64,000 nt of DNA from contig CM055110.1 in the NCBI GenBank assembly GCA_029204225.1, positions 46,448,147 to 46,512,146 of the forward strand, read 5' to 3'. The position numbers were made by a program, and so were the translations under genes. Origin of the DNA: Diphasiastrum complanatum (Eukaryota > Streptophyta > Lycopodiopsida > Lycopodiales > Lycopodiaceae). Of this stretch, positions 1-11,806 are shown one piece after another (within the stretch, counting starts at the first letter, position 1; every line of letters begins with the position of its first letter). The notes under the pieces are model-generated. The model saw nothing but the letters and a program-made list of their open reading frames with translations. It searched no databases and had not been told where the DNA came from.

Positions 1-3000
1 AGGGGAGAACACCATTTCGGAGGGTGTTCTCCGGTTTTGCATCGCGCCTTACGTGGTTGACCCCGAGTTGCTGCCTGCTTGGCTGGCACGCACGAGGAGA
101 GGGAGTGCATCCTCGTCCAGTCCCTTTGTCTCTCACCACCCTCAGACAGTTCCGCTAGATGCATCTCTATCTGCACCCATTCCGGTGGATCCTAAACCCA
201 TCTCGTCCGCCAGTGGCAGTTCCACCACCACCACCACCCACTGTTGCTCGCACTCCCCTAGTTTACAACTTTCTCATGGACTTTCCACAGCCCGAGCAAA
301 AGCAGGCCCAGGATGCCAGTGACGATGCCTTCCAGGATGTTGAGGAGATCCCTTCCTCCCTCCCTTCCCATCCGGATGACCTCCCTAGCCAGCAGTTTTC
401 GTATCCCATGCCAGATGTTCCCCCTCCACCAGTGCACCCCACTTATGCTGCTGCACCCATCCCTGCCAGTGCATCCCACTCTCCCCATTCCACGTCTACA
501 ACCGATGCATCTACTAGTGCCCAGCCTATCGCGTCACCATCCATTCCCGTCACGTTTGGAGCACCATGTTGGAGGTCCGCCACCCGTCGCCCAGCTGGGA
601 GAGTTCTTAGGCAGTAGAGCATTCGCGGCGCGCATCAGCCGCACATGGACAGAGAGGCTACACAGGCTGTGGCCGGTCTGATTTATGAGCGGAACCTTCC
701 ATTTGCCATCACCGACTCTGAGCCCTTCAGAAGGGCCTTCCGCCTTGCACAGTCTGTCAGCCCTAGCTGTCTGAGGGATAGGGTCGAGTCCTTGTCTAGA
801 GAGATGGAGCCTCTGCGTCGCCACTGGGCCACTTGCGGTTGTAGCATCATGTCCGATGGCTGGACTGATGTCAGGAGGAGGCCGATCCTCAACATATTGG
901 TCTCCAGCTGCATGGGCACACAGTTTTTGAGGGCCGTGGATTGCAGCATGGGGGGGAGAGTCATATCGGCAGAGTTCATGTTTGATGTCATCAGGTCTTC
1001 CATCCTGTCCATAGGCGCACAACATGTCGTCACGGTGGTGACGGACAATGCCACGAACTGCATTCAGATGGGTGTACTGCTAGAGGCCGAGTTCCCTCAC
1101 ATTGTTCATACCCCCTGTGTAGCGCACGGCATAGGCCTTCTGATGGGGGACATAGGTGCACTTCCCTGGGTTAGAGCCATCGTCCGTGAGGCGCTCTTCC
1201 TGGTGACTTTTGTCACCAGAAAGAGGCGTGTTCTTGCCATGTTCCGGGTGTTCAGCCATATGGACCTCCGTAAGCCAGCCCCCACACACTTTGCATTCGA
1301 CTTGGTGGTCATCGACCGTCTGATCAGGTGTAGGGCGCAGCTTCTACAGATGGTTGCCAGTGATCTTTGGCGTGCCAGTACGTTTCAGCACACTGAGGAT
1401 GGGGAGCACTTTTCTTCCACGGTGAGGGGAGACCAGTTCTGGAGGGATGCACAGACATTGTCAGGACTGCTTCGACCACTCTACATTGTGCTCCGCATGG
1501 CTGACAGCGAGGGGTCGACACTTGGACTGGTATATGAGCTCACGGACCGAATTGGACAATTCTTGCAGCTGCCCATCTTGCAGTCAGAGAGGTAAGCAGT
1601 ATAGTAATGTAATTGGCCTTTATCTTTTCAGTAATTGCTAGTTTGTTTTTCTGTCAGTGTTAAGTTTTTTCGTAATACCCTAAACCACATGCCTCTCACC
1701 TACAGGATGACCGAGCTGAAGTTCATCTGGGAGACGCGGTGGAACTACTTCCAGTGGAGTATCCACAACGTTACACACATGCTGCATCCCCTCTTCCTCT
1801 TTCCGACACAGATCGCAGACAGGGAGCTCGAGGCCGATTGGCTTCAGTACATTTACAGGGTGGGTCCACACATAGGTTTGGATCCTATCAGGCTCATGGA
1901 GGAGCTCGCTGCATTTCGTTTCGGCATGGGCACGTTCGGCCACCCGGCTGCTCAGGATCCAGAGAGGGGGTAGCTTCCCATTACCTGGTGGACCATGTTC
2001 GGTAGCACCTATCCATCCATACGGCGTCTTGCACTGTGTCCTTTCTCAGGTATGCATCTCATTTTATCCTCCATTGCTGTGTTTCGTTGACCTTCCACCC
2101 GTGCACATGTGCTGAAGCATTTCATTGCACGTACCACAGGACTGCACTACCTCCGTGTGTGAGCGTAATTGGAGCACATGGGCACTGATTCACACGAGGA
2201 GAAGAAACCGGTTGTCAGTGAGTCAGTTGGAGCGGTTGGTGTTCTGTAGCACCAACGCAGGTCTCGCCAGGAGACTTCCGACCATTACAAGCGCATTGCA
2301 GGTGATAAGCTATTCTCCCATAGCATGTTGGTTGACTCCTGGTATGTTGGTTTCATTTCTTGATAAAGTTGTCTCTCTGACATGCAAATTTTAAACCTTG
2401 CAGACGAAGATATCTGATTTGGAGCGCCAAGTTGACTTGCCTACGGACAGCACCCATCCCATGCCTGCAGATGACTTGGGCACACAGTTGATGGCAGAGA
2501 GAGAGAGGGAGCTTGCCGAGATGAGAGAGAGAGAGAGAGCTCAGGCTTGAGCACAGAGAGCCTCCATTGTACGAGGCAGATGAGTTAGTGTCAGAGGATG
2601 ATCAGGATGAGGATGAGCCCATTCGGGTTGTGTTCGCCAGATCAGAGCGGGATGAGGCATATGATACAGGTGTTGGGCACACGCCTAGAGCAGGGGTCAC
2701 AGGTGCATCACGTGGTAGAGGTGGGACACATGCCACAGATTATACTGGGAGACGGGCAGGGCACACAGGGGGGGCCAGTGGCATACCTTCTTATGTTGAT
2801 ATGATGGAGGAGGCTCTTGATAGGGGACAGAGTGATTTGGGTTTACCTTCCGCAGCTGCTTGGATGCGTGCATCACAAAGCCATAGCATTTCTATGACAG
2901 CACACCAGAATAGTCACCAGATGACTTTGATTGTACCGATTGGGAGGCCCAGGTGCGCATGGTGCACAGGATGAGGCACGGGATCAGGCACAGGATGATC

Positions 3001-3999
3001 CAGAGGATGGTGCACATGATGAGTCCCAGAGCCCAGAGCATTTATATTTGGATGCCCAGCTGGACGACTTGATTGCAGAGTTGGATTCAGAGGCCCGACA
3101 GATGCCGAGCGTCAGGGCGCCCCCATCCTCTCTAGCCAGCATGCCCTACACAGAGTCTTAGCCAAAGCAGCTACACGAGGTGCCTGCAGTTCCTCCAGTT
3201 CCTCAGAGGGTGTACGTGCGCCGCACAACACCTCCAGTGCCACCGATGTCGTTGAGGCCAACAGCCCCTCCATCGCCATCCACTTCTGCAGCACCAGGTC
3301 TCCATGGCAGGCCACCATCTGTGCCCAGGTTTTCTCTTGCAGCGCCCACATCCACAGTGGCTCCTCCAATGGCTCCAGTGCCCAGGTTTTCCCTGCAGCA
3401 CCCACATCCACAGTGGCTCCTCCAGTGGCAGCACCCAGTATGTACCTCAGTACATATCGTCAATATACTTGCCTCCTGCAGGGACGGCCCCTCCACAGCC
3501 AGTTCCTCCACCAGTAGCAGGCCCACGGGCACACACTCCACGGCCCTATCCTCCACTATCTGCTGCACAGGGCCACCCATCTTTGGCTTCTCTATCCCAG
3601 CCGGCCTCAGCTTGGGCCCAACCTAGCCAGCCAGGTGATCTGCATGGGGGTGATGAGGCATTGACAGCTCTCCTCGTCCGCAAGAGACCAGGAAGGCCCA
3701 AGGGTGCACCGAACAAGAAAGGCAGAGCACAGAAACAGCTAGGGAAGAGAGGACGACCTCGCAGGGCCCCGGGTGCAGGTAGAGGTGCAGTATCACAGCC
3801 AGCTGGAGCAGGTCTCGTCGGTTTGGCTTGCTTGGGGGCTGATGCGGAGGCAGATTGGGAGGATGAGGATGACGAGTCCTCCTCCTCGGATACACAGCCC
3901 ATGCCAGTTCCAGACAGGCATAGATATCAGTTGCAAGAGTCAGCTCGGGGCCCTGAGTTGTCTCCGGAGCATTCGTCTGAGTTAGAGCCAGAGCATTGA
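1..3999 (+). pseudogene. hAT element A1 transposase, broken, runs in from the left edge
   Basis: Homologous throughout to the intact minus-strand copy at 41423-45742, which fixes its exons: up to 1591, 1706-2049, 2140-2301 and 2404-3999, all with GT-AG borders. The first exon carries the DUF659-like core (SDGWTD near 858, TDNATNC near 1046). The third carries the hAT dimerisation motif CERNWSTWALIHTRRRNRL. The last is a Pro/Ser/acidic tail with AT-hook-like KRPGRPKG and RGRPRRAP (about 3680-3770). The 5' end with the BED finger is off the window. It is dead: a frame change near 230, a stop at 615, loss of about 12 codons near 769, a stop and indel near 1970, and a GA-repeat slip near 2530. 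It is followed by a convergent accessory gene. Confidence 0.88.
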
Positions 4000-4495
4000 T
4001 TGTAGCTCTATTATTTTATTTTTAGCAGTTTGATATCATGTTCCATGTTTGGCGACCAGATGGTCGAACATTGTATTCAGACCATTTTCCATGTTATATC
4101 CAGTGTTGGACGTATTCTATTCGCTGCACATTGTGTATTTGTCAATTTGTAATTGTGATGCTCTGTTTTCAATTTTATTTCAAATGGTATGTGCGTATTT
4201 TCAATTAGTTTCAACTACAGAGATTGATAGCAGATGCAGAACACAGAAATACAACCCCCTCTTTAGCATTTCATAAACACACATATTACAATGCATTACA
4301 CCAGGCATGCATTGCACAAAAAACACATTGAACATTAATTCAACAGTGGTATCAAAATAACAATACGTATCCCGCCACATACGGCTGGGGCTGTTCTTTA
4401 CACTGTGTCAAACACTAAATGTTGCCTCATCTTATGCCGAAAACCACAACAACAGCCAGTCACATACGGCTGGATCCTATCCACTCTAAACATTT

Positions 4496-4911
4496 CTACG
4501 GATCCTCCACAGACTCTTGGCCCTCGTCAGGTGCATTGTTCTGTCGCTCTCGCTCTGGCTCCCGGTTAGCCCGAGTTGCCTCCTGGTCAGCCTGACGGCG
4601 GGCAGCCCTTTCCCTGACCATGATGAGTTGCCGTCGTGTGAAGCTCATTCCGATCTGCTCATCCAAATCCAGCTCGACAGCGTGGGCAGGGGTCACAGCG
4701 GGGGCGGGGATCTGCAGCTCTGGGTGTCTCTCCCGAGTCTGTCGCAGCATCTACCTCTTGCTTCCGATGCCTTTCGTTGTGCCTTCGGACATCTTCCTCG
4801 AGCTTCCTCCTGGCTTCGCCCTCAGGCCTTGGTGGTAGAAGTTTAATGAGTTGAAAGTGCACATCTCTGAAGTTGCAGATAAAAGACCAAAAGCGTCGTG
4901 CGCTCTGCCAT
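4496..4911 (-). pseudogene. Accessory gene of hAT element A1, broken copy
   Basis: Minus-strand copy of the 121-codon accessory gene seen intact at 40534 and 46791, lying convergent to the A1 transposase. The C-terminal half is recognisable: ELDLDEQIGMSFTRRQLIMV, then an Arg/Glu-rich helix ending in SVEDP and a stop at 4496. The start codon region (ATGGCAGAGCGC at 4911) is followed by about 62 bp (4838-4899) absent from the other copies. This carries the ATG frame into a stop. A deletion of about 10 bp near 4751 shifts the frame again. The extra segment does not have GT-AG ends, so it is probably an insertion here rather than an intron. The product family is unknown to me. Confidence 0.75.
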
Positions 4912-5029
4912 CTCACGACACCCTGTTTCTCGAACTGGCTCTCACAGCCTCTCACAATGCCTCTCACAGCCTCTCTCTCACAGCCTCGTGAGTGCCTATT
5001 TAACCCCACAGCCTGTTCCCCCATGTGCA

Positions 5030-5316
5030 GTTGTTGATGATCCCTCCATGTGCCCTTGTACCTGTCCCCATTTGTTGCTCCCCCACGTGCTGCACTCCCA
5101 TTGGCCCCATGGCCTGCTCCCCCACAGTGCCCATGTGCTACTGTACCTGCCCCATATATTGCTCCACCACATGTTGCACTCCGATTGGGTCCGTGGTCTG
5201 CTCCCCCACAGTGCCCATGTGACGGTGTACCTGTCCGGATTTGCTGCTCCCCCACATGCTGCACTCCCATTGACCCCAAGGTCTACTCCCCCACAGTGCC
5301 CCCTGTACAGTCCCTC
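5030..5316 (-). promoter_or_regulatory. CCAAT-box minisatellite upstream of the A1 accessory gene
   Basis: About 3.5 imperfect units of roughly 75-85 bp. On the plus strand each unit reads gctcccccac(a/g)tgctgcactcc, then cattgg (inverted CCAAT), then cacagtgcccatgtg. A TATA-like ttaaataggcact (minus strand) lies near 4997, between the array and the accessory start. The same arrangement precedes the intact copies at 40134 and 46390. The Gypsy-1 insertion at 5322 separates the array from the element's terminus. Confidence 0.6.
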
Positions 5317-5321
5317 TGTAC

Positions 5322-5784
5322 TGTTAGAGTCCAGTTACGACTCTATCATGACCTTGGCACGGCCGGTCACCTGAGGGCCTGAGGCCAAGTATTGGCAAGG
5401 GCCAGTGACCGAGGAGGACATCAGTCCCAAGTTGGGACCGATGCGTCACGAGCAGTGACCCGGTGAGTTGTCAGAGATGCGGTGTGTCTTGACCGTCGGG
5501 ACCCTAGCCGTCAGTGACAAGATGCTAGCCGACAAGTAGTCGGGTTGACCAAGAGGATCACAGGTCTTTGGCGGGGCACGGGGGTGGTACCCTATGAGTC
5601 ACTCAGTATTCACAGGTCACAGGGGCTAGGCATGCCAAGTGGACTGATCACCCACAGGTGGATGTCACGTGCCAGTTGACGGGAATAGCAGGCAGGACTC
5701 AAGGAGGGGGTGCCTATGGTTGGGAGGTTCATTCTACACACCGGCTTCTAGGATTCACGAGCTTGGAGAGACTGGCTTGTGACA
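5322..5784 (+). repeat. Gypsy-1 5' LTR
   Basis: 463 bp, starting TGTTAGAGTCCAGTTACGAC and ending GGCTTGTGACA. It is paired with the 3' LTR at 11097-11575, which carries an extra segment of about 12 bp near 11240. Confidence 0.94.
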
Positions 5785-5867
5785 ATTGGTATCGGAGCCT
5801 CATTCTAGAGAGAGAAACGCTCGTTCTAGAGAGAGAAACGTCCGTTCTAGAGAGAGAAAGTGAGAAA
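5785..5867 (+). other. Gypsy-1 primer-binding site and leader repeat
   Basis: attggtatcggagcc directly follows the LTR and matches an initiator tRNA-Met primer site with one change from the usual TGGTATCAGAGC. It is followed by three copies of a 22-bp unit built on TTCTAGAGAGAGAAA with short spacers. The same leader is seen reversed at 47944-48013. Confidence 0.8.
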
Positions 5868-6591
5868 AAGCTTGGTTTTTTCACCATAATTGGTCTATAG
5901 TGCTCAGATTTGAGGGAGATCTGTCTCAGATCATTTCTAGTGGGTAGTCGCTGTAGATCAGCAGGGATTCACGCTGCAAATTCTGAGATTTCAGAAAATT
6001 TTAAAGTTTTGGAGGGCCAGCGCATTTTTCCTGAAGGTTTTTCGCTTATAACTCTCCGGAACCTTCTCAGATCCTGATCAGATTTTGGGAGCATGTTTCT
6101 AGTATCCATAGCGATCCTTTAGAGCCATTATACGCTGGTTTTGGAGCAGATTTACCTCTGTTTCACTAAAAAGTCGGTTTCCAAGCAAAAAACAGGTCAG
6201 ATTTTTGGATTGGACATAACTTCTCCGATTTATCTCCGATTTCTGCTGTTAGAGTTTCTGATTGGGCCTAGGAGGAGGGCGACCTACTGCTAATTGACCG
6301 TTCGTAAAAAGCTTTTGCCGTTTGGAAGAAATCGACGTCAAACAGCCTGTTTTTTTCCTGTTTTTTCCGACTTTCAAGCCGATTTGGTGCCCAAATTAAG
6401 TTCTTTACCGACTTGTGTACCAGCGTAGGACGCAAGGGAAGTACTACCTGTCCTTGGCTTTGTTACTTTCCAGTTGCCTTTTGTCTCTTTCAGTTCTAAA
6501 TTGTCAATAGGCCGAACATTTCTTTTCCTGACTGTGTTTCAATAAGTCCAATTTTTAGCTTGATTCCGTGCTGTCTCTGTTGTGTTTCATA

Positions 6592-7620
6592 ATGGAAGAT
6601 GATAGACTTGATATTCCGCTCAGCCCACCCGTTGCTCTTCCATCACCACCACCCAGCCCTGTGCTTAATCCTGCCCATAATCCACCTACAGTGGCTGCCC
6701 GTTCGCCTGCTGGTACTTCCCCTTCTGTGCAAGCTCGCATGGATAGTGTGGAAAAGATCGTCGCAGAGATGCGAGCAATGATGGTAGCTGGTGGTTATGC
6801 GTCTTCCTCGCAGTATGCTCCACCTTATCCGTCTTCTGCTGTTCGTCCTATGTTACCTCCACCCTATCCAGAAGACAAAGCTCCATCCACCTGGCTTGAG
6901 TTTAAGCGAGCTTTTAGAGCTCAGTTTATTCCTCCACATGAGCATGTGCGTGCGACGGATGCTTGGCTTTTGCATCGTCAGAGGCAGTACATGGTGCAGG
7001 AATATGCTGACAGGTATCTTGAGATACTTATCAAGATTCCGGAAGAGATTCCCGAGTGGCTGGTAGTCCACAAGTTCATATTTGGCCTTCGTGAAGAGTT
7101 GAGGCCTTCGGTGCTTAATGAAAGGTGCAAGACCTTAGAAGAGGCAGTTGCTACAGCTCTCAACTTTGAAGGTAATGTGCGCACCAAGGCTAAATCTGGA
7201 GCGCCAAGCTGGCCTCAGAAGAAGGGTTCGCGAAAGTCTGGCCAAGCTGGTCAGAAAGGCTTTTCGCAGAAGGATCCTATCCAGATGCAGCAGACTTTGA
7301 AGCGCAAAGCGGGATCTCCCATGGCTCGTCGTGCTTACGACAAGTCTCCCCTCAGTCCTGAGCAAAAGGAAAAGGCCAAGAAAGACGGATTATGTTTTTT
7401 CTGTCTTGGCAAGCATCTTTTCAAAGATTGTCCTCAATGTACGGGCAAGAAGCTCCATACTATGCAACGTCAAGATGAGGGCAAGGATGAGGAAATTCTG
7501 GATGACTTGTTGGTAAGTGATGATGAGGACACTCGTCGTGTCATGACTATTTCGGTGCGGAAGCTTGTTCCAAAGGCACCAGTTTGTTTCTTGTCCACCA
7601 AAGCGCGGGAAGCTTATTAG
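6592..7620 (+). CDS. Gypsy-1 gag
   Basis: 342 codons, capsid precursor of the chromovirus. The start chosen is the ATG at 6592 (MEDDRLDIPL); an upstream ATG at 6568 is possible. A Pro-rich N terminus is followed by a retrotransposon gag domain (WLEFKRAFRAQFIPPHEHVR, then QEYADRYLEI and PEWLVVHKFIFGL), a basic linker, and one zinc knuckle CFFCLGKHLFKDC. The knuckle has C-x2-C-x3-H-x4-C spacing, one residue shorter than canonical. The frame ends at a single TAG (7618-7620). The downstream protease-RT frame continues in the same phase. So the stop is either a mutation within one gag-pol frame or a readthrough site. Confidence 0.85.
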   Translation: MEDDRLDIPLSPPVALPSPPPSPVLNPAHNPPTVAARSPAGTSPSVQARMDSVEKIVAEMRAMMVAGGYASSSQYAPPYPSSAVRPMLPPPYPEDKAPSTWLEFKRAFRAQFIPPHEHVRATDAWLLHRQRQYMVQEYADRYLEILIKIPEEIPEWLVVHKFIFGLREELRPSVLNERCKTLEEAVATALNFEGNVRTKAKSGAPSWPQKKGSRKSGQAGQKGFSQKDPIQMQQTLKRKAGSPMARRAYDKSPLSPEQKEKAKKDGLCFFCLGKHLFKDCPQCTGKKLHTMQRQDEGKDEEILDDLLVSDDEDTRRVMTISVRKLVPKAPVCFLSTKAREAY

Positions 7621-10600
7621 TTTCCAGATAGTGAACTGATACGCATGACGGGAAAACTGGTAGGTCATGACGTGCTCGTCTTATTTGACACCGGTTCCTT
7701 GCATAATATCATCAATTCTCGTGTGGTGAAGAAATTTCACTTGGCTACTGTTCCATCTGATTACCGGTATACTGTTGAGATGCCAGATGGTAACGGAACA
7801 GAGGTTTGGGATGAAAGAATCTCTCGGGCGTCTTTGTCTATTCAAACGTATACCGAGAAGTTAGATTTTGAAATCACTAAACTAGCTATGTTTGATATTG
7901 TACTTGGTAAGCGGTGGCATGCAAGTAAGCAGCCCGCTATAGATTTTAAATCACATGTGTATAAGTTCGGGCATGAGGGTATGTCTCATGTCTTAAAAGG
8001 GGAAGGACCATCTGTTGAGGGTCCTCTTGTTACCTATATGCAAATAAAGAGAATGGAGATTCAGTATTTGTGGTTGTGTTATGTGAATGTTGATTCCAGT
8101 TTTGATTCTTATGTTGGTAATAATCAGATAAGCACACTCACTAATAAACCACATGAAGCTTCATTTACTTTTGCATCCCCTAGTGCACATGTATTTGCAT
8201 TACAGTCTAGATGTGACCCAGTAAGTGAGTTGGAGAAGTCCATCCGCACGCAGTTCAAACACGTGCTAATTAGTAATATGCCAGAGGGATTGCCGCCTAG
8301 TCAAAACGTTGATCATCGTATTGAGCTTGTTCCAGGGGCAAGTCCGGTATGTAGGCCTCCTTATAGGATGAGCCTAAAAGAGGAAGAGGAAGTCAGAAAG
8401 ATGTTGGAGGAGTATCTCAAGTTGGGGTACATCCGTCCAAGTTATTCACCTTTCGCCTCTCCTATTTTACTTGTTAAGAAAAAGGATGGTAGTTTCCGGA
8501 TGTGTGTAGATTACAGGGGATTGAATAAGATCACTGTAAAGCACAGGTGTCCGATGCCCAGGATTGATGATCTACTGGATGCGTTGCAAGGTGCAACCAT
8601 TTTCAGTAAGATAGATCTCAAAAGTGGATACCATCGAATACGGATTCAAGATGAAGACGTCCAGAAGACGGCCCGTTTCGGTCATTATGAGTTTTTGGTT
8701 ATGCCATTTGGGTTAACCAATGCCCCAGCCACGTTCATGATGCTCATGAACGATGTCTTGCAAGACTATATGGGCAAGTTTGTCGTCAATTTTATTGACG
8801 ATATATTGGTTTTTAGTAAAGCGGTTGAGGAGCATGAGATTCATCTCAAGGCCGTTTTTGGGCAAGTTACAAGCTTCTGTCTTGTATGCCAATGCTCAGA
8901 AGACAGAGTTGTGTAAGACTCGTGTCGAGTATTTGGGTCATGTAGTGACAGCTGAGGGTATTTCGGTTGATCCAGCCAAGGTGGCTGTGGTTAAGAAGTG
9001 GCCGAGGCCTGCCGATATACGCCAATTACAGGCTTTTGTAAGTTCTACTGGTGGTTCGTTAGGAATTATTCCTGGATAGCTGCTCCTTTAATGGACCAGT
9101 TAAGGAAAAACAACATTGTGGTTCGATGGGATGTTGAAGCTCAACAACGTTTTGAAAACTTGAAGGAGTCTGTGGCCACGGCTCCAGTTCTCAAGATTGT
9201 GGATACCCAGAAACCATTTGACCTAGAGACGGATGCAAGTGGCATTGCCGTAGGTGCAGTGTTAAGCCAAGAGGGTAGACCAGTAGCCTTTGAAAGTAAG
9301 AAGTTGACACCAGCTCAACAGAGATATCCTACACACGAGCAAGAGCTATATGCGATTATACATGCGCTCAAGGTGTGGAGACATTATTTATATGGTGCCG
9401 AGTTTTATGTGTACACTGATCATCATACTTTAAGGTATTTTTGAACTCAGCCAGATTTGAAGGGCCGCCAAGCTCGGTGGGCCGAGCTGATGCAGGAATT
9501 TCCTTTGGAAATTTGCTTCCGAAGAGGGAAGGAAAATGTGGTCGCTGATGCACTATCTCGTATACTGCATCAGATGAGCTTTACTGTGGTTGACGGTGGT
9601 CTCATGGAGGAGATTAAGAAGGCTCAAGAAAAGGACCCGCATTGTCAGCGTGTGTGGCCTAATGCGCGCAAGGTACTCGACCAAACGGAAGAGTCAGTCG
9701 AGGCTGTCGCTTTCGTAGAGGCACACACCAGTACATATTTAACATACACCGTGAAGGATGGTATGTTATTGAGAAATGGAAAAGTTTTCGTGCCAGACGT
9801 GAAGTATCTTCGTCGTAAGATACTTCATGAATGCCATGATAGTCCCTGCGCAGGGCACCCTGGTATTGATAAGACCAGTGAGCTTTTGAGAAGGCATTAT
9901 TTCTGGCCACGATTGCAGCGGGATGTAAGAGAGTATGTCCAGCGTTGCACGGCTTGTCAGGTGAACAAGGCCGAGAGAGTAAGTCCTCCGAGCTTGCGAC
10001 ATCCACTTGAGATACCTACAGGAAGGTGGGAAAGCATCTCTATGGATTTTATTGTTGGGCTACCCAGAATGGATTCAATTCTGTTATGGTAGTGGTAGAC
10101 AGGTTTTCCAAGGTGGCTCATTTCATCGCAACGACCAAGAAGGTCACAGCTCCGCAAGTGGCTGAGTTGTTTATTCAGAATATTGTCAGGTTACATGGTC
10201 TTCCGAAGTCCATAGTTTCTGACAGGGATCCTAAGTTTACGGGAAATTTCTGGATTGAGGTGTTCGCCAAGTTGGGAACACAGTTGAGGATGAGTAGCTC
10301 TGAGCATCCTCAGACGGATGGCTAGACAGAGCGAGTGAATCAGATCTTGGAAGATATGCTTAGGGCATATGTGAGTAGTACGCAAACAGACTGGGTAAAG
10401 CATTTACCGCTATTGGAGTTCGCGTACAATGATAAAAGACGTGCGTCCACTGGATTGAGTCCATTTGAGCTCAATTATGGTTTCAGGCCACTGAGTCCTG
10501 CAATCATAGGAATTCTGCATAGGGTACCTAGTACTGTAGAGTTTTTGGCTCAGATGCAGCTAAAGCTAGACTTGGCACGAGATAACTTGTCCAAAGCCGT

Positions 10601-11030
10601 AGCTAGGGCAGAGAGTTATGCTCGTGAGAACCGTACCTATCGGGAATTTGAGAATGGAGATTGGGTGTATTTACTAGTCCCTTCAAAGTCGAAGGTGCTA
10701 CGCACAGGAAAGTGCGCCAAGTTATCTCCTAGGTATTGTGGACCATGGTTGATTATTAAGAAGGTGAGCCAAGTAGCTTATAAGCTACAACTGCCTGTTG
10801 GATGCAAGGTGCATCCAGTATTCCATGTTAGCAAACTGAAGAAATGTTTGCATGATGGCGATAGTCTGGTGGAAGGTCTAGTGTCTCTTGAGGAGAAAGA
10901 CACCACAGGTTATGGACCAGACAGAATTCTAGATCGAAGGGAGCGACGATTGCGGAATCGTCTCCTTCAAGAGTATCTAGTAACTTGGAAAGGGCATCCG
11001 TTGTCAGATGCTACCTGGGAGATGCGATAG
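7621..11030 (+). pseudogene. Gypsy-1 pol (protease, RT, RNase H, integrase, chromodomain), broken
   Basis: Domains in order: aspartic protease (LFDTGS near 7682); RT (near 8330-8900, with [10 protein letters not shown] and the catalytic box NFIDDILVF); RNase H (LETDASGIAVGAVLSQEGRP near 9220, VYTDHHTLRYF near 9410); integrase zinc finger (H-x-H...CTACQ near 9830-9960); integrase core (SISMDFIVGLP, SDRDPKF, and E in TERVNQ near 10330); and a C-terminal chromodomain (LLQEYLVTWKGHPLSDATWE, 10960-11024). Frameshifts fall near 8860, 9035 and 10070, and stops at 9442-9444 and 10323-10325. All core motifs survive, so decay is recent. The chromodomain would direct integration to particular chromatin marks. 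Confidence 0.92.
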
Positions 11031-11080
11031 GCGTTGCAGAAGTCTTACCCAGAGTTTGTCATCGAGGACCGATGACTTGC

Positions 11081-11096
11081 CAGAGGAGGAAAGGAT
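11081..11096 (+). other. Gypsy-1 polypurine tract
   Basis: cagaggaggaaaggat lies immediately before the 3' LTR. This is the expected position and composition for a plus-strand primer. Confidence 0.75.
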
Positions 11097-11575
11097 TGTT
11101 AGAGTCCAGTTACGACTCTATCATGACCTTGGCACGGCCGGTCACCTGAGGGCCTGAGGCCAAGTATTGGCAAGGGCCAGTGACCGAGGAGGACATGAGT
11201 CCCAAGTTGGGACCCGTGCGTCACGAGCAGTGACCCGGTGTGGCCGTCTGACAAGTTGTCAAAGATGCGGTGTGTCTTGACCATCGGGACCCTAGCCGTC
11301 AGTGACGAGATGCTAGCCGGCAAGTAGTCGGGGTGACCAAGAGGGTCACAGGTCTTTGGCGGGGCACGGGGGTGGTACCCTATGAGTCACTCAGTATTCA
11401 CAGGTCACAGGGGCTAGGCATGCCAAGTGGACTGATCACCCACAGGTGGATGCCATGTGCCAGTTGACGGGAATAGCAGGTAGAAGGACTCAAGGAGGGG
11501 GTGCCTATGGTTGGGAGGTTCATTCTACACACCGGCTTCTTGGATTTACGAGCTTGGAGAGACTGGCTTGTGACA
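11097..11575 (+). repeat. Gypsy-1 3' LTR
   Basis: 479 bp, same TG...CA ends as the 5' LTR, followed by the target duplication tgtac at 11576-11580. Confidence 0.94.
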
Positions 11576-11753
11576 TGTACAGTCCCCCCTTTTTTCTAAA
11601 CCTTGACACTTTTTTTTTCAAAATTTTTTACCCTAAAATACCCTAGTCAAAGGGGTTTTTAATATTATTATTAGGGTGCCGCCCTAGTACTGCGGGTCTG
11701 GAGGCGGCACCATAATGGCGGTACCACCATTATGGTACCAGCGGTACCATGGG

Positions 11754-11757
<4 letters not shown>
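11576..11757 (+). mobile_element. hAT element A1, terminal segment beyond the Gypsy-1 insertion
   Basis: Resumes the A1 sequence interrupted at 5321. A T-rich stretch leads into a cluster of GGTACC/GGTGCC words ending ggtaccatggggtacta, then a (TA)n tract. The reverse complement lines up with the start of element A2 at 39885 (AGTACC...GTACCGCTGGTA...GGTACCG), so this is the accessory-gene end of the element. Confidence 0.75.

Positions 11758-11804
<47 letters not shown>
11757..11804. repeat. (TA)n microsatellite between two GGTACC elements
   Basis: About 45 bp of uninterrupted TA dinucleotide lying directly between the terminus of A1 and the terminus of the next element. Other elements in the window share this kind of target. 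Confidence 0.95.

Positions 11805-11806
<2 letters not shown>

Larger units (their letters stand above)
5322..11575 (+). mobile_element. Gypsy-1: nested Ty3/gypsy chromovirus with target duplication TGTAC
   Basis: A complete element of about 6.25 kb. The LTRs (5322-5784 and 11097-11575) begin TGTTAGAG and end TTGTGACA. The 5-bp sequence tgtac stands on both sides (5317-5321 and 11576-11580). It sits in hAT element A1, whose sequence resumes after 11580. Internal parts in order: primer-binding site, leader, gag, protease, RT, RNase H, integrase, chromodomain, polypurine tract. By eye the LTRs differ by about a dozen substitutions and two indels, so insertion is recent relative to A1 but not brand new. 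A further LTR plus leader of this family lies reversed at 47936-48478. Confidence 0.95.

Noticed and set aside
3304-3999. The 231-codon frame as a separate AT-hook protein
   Set aside because: Alignment with A2 shows it is the last exon of the transposase, out of register upstream because of indels.
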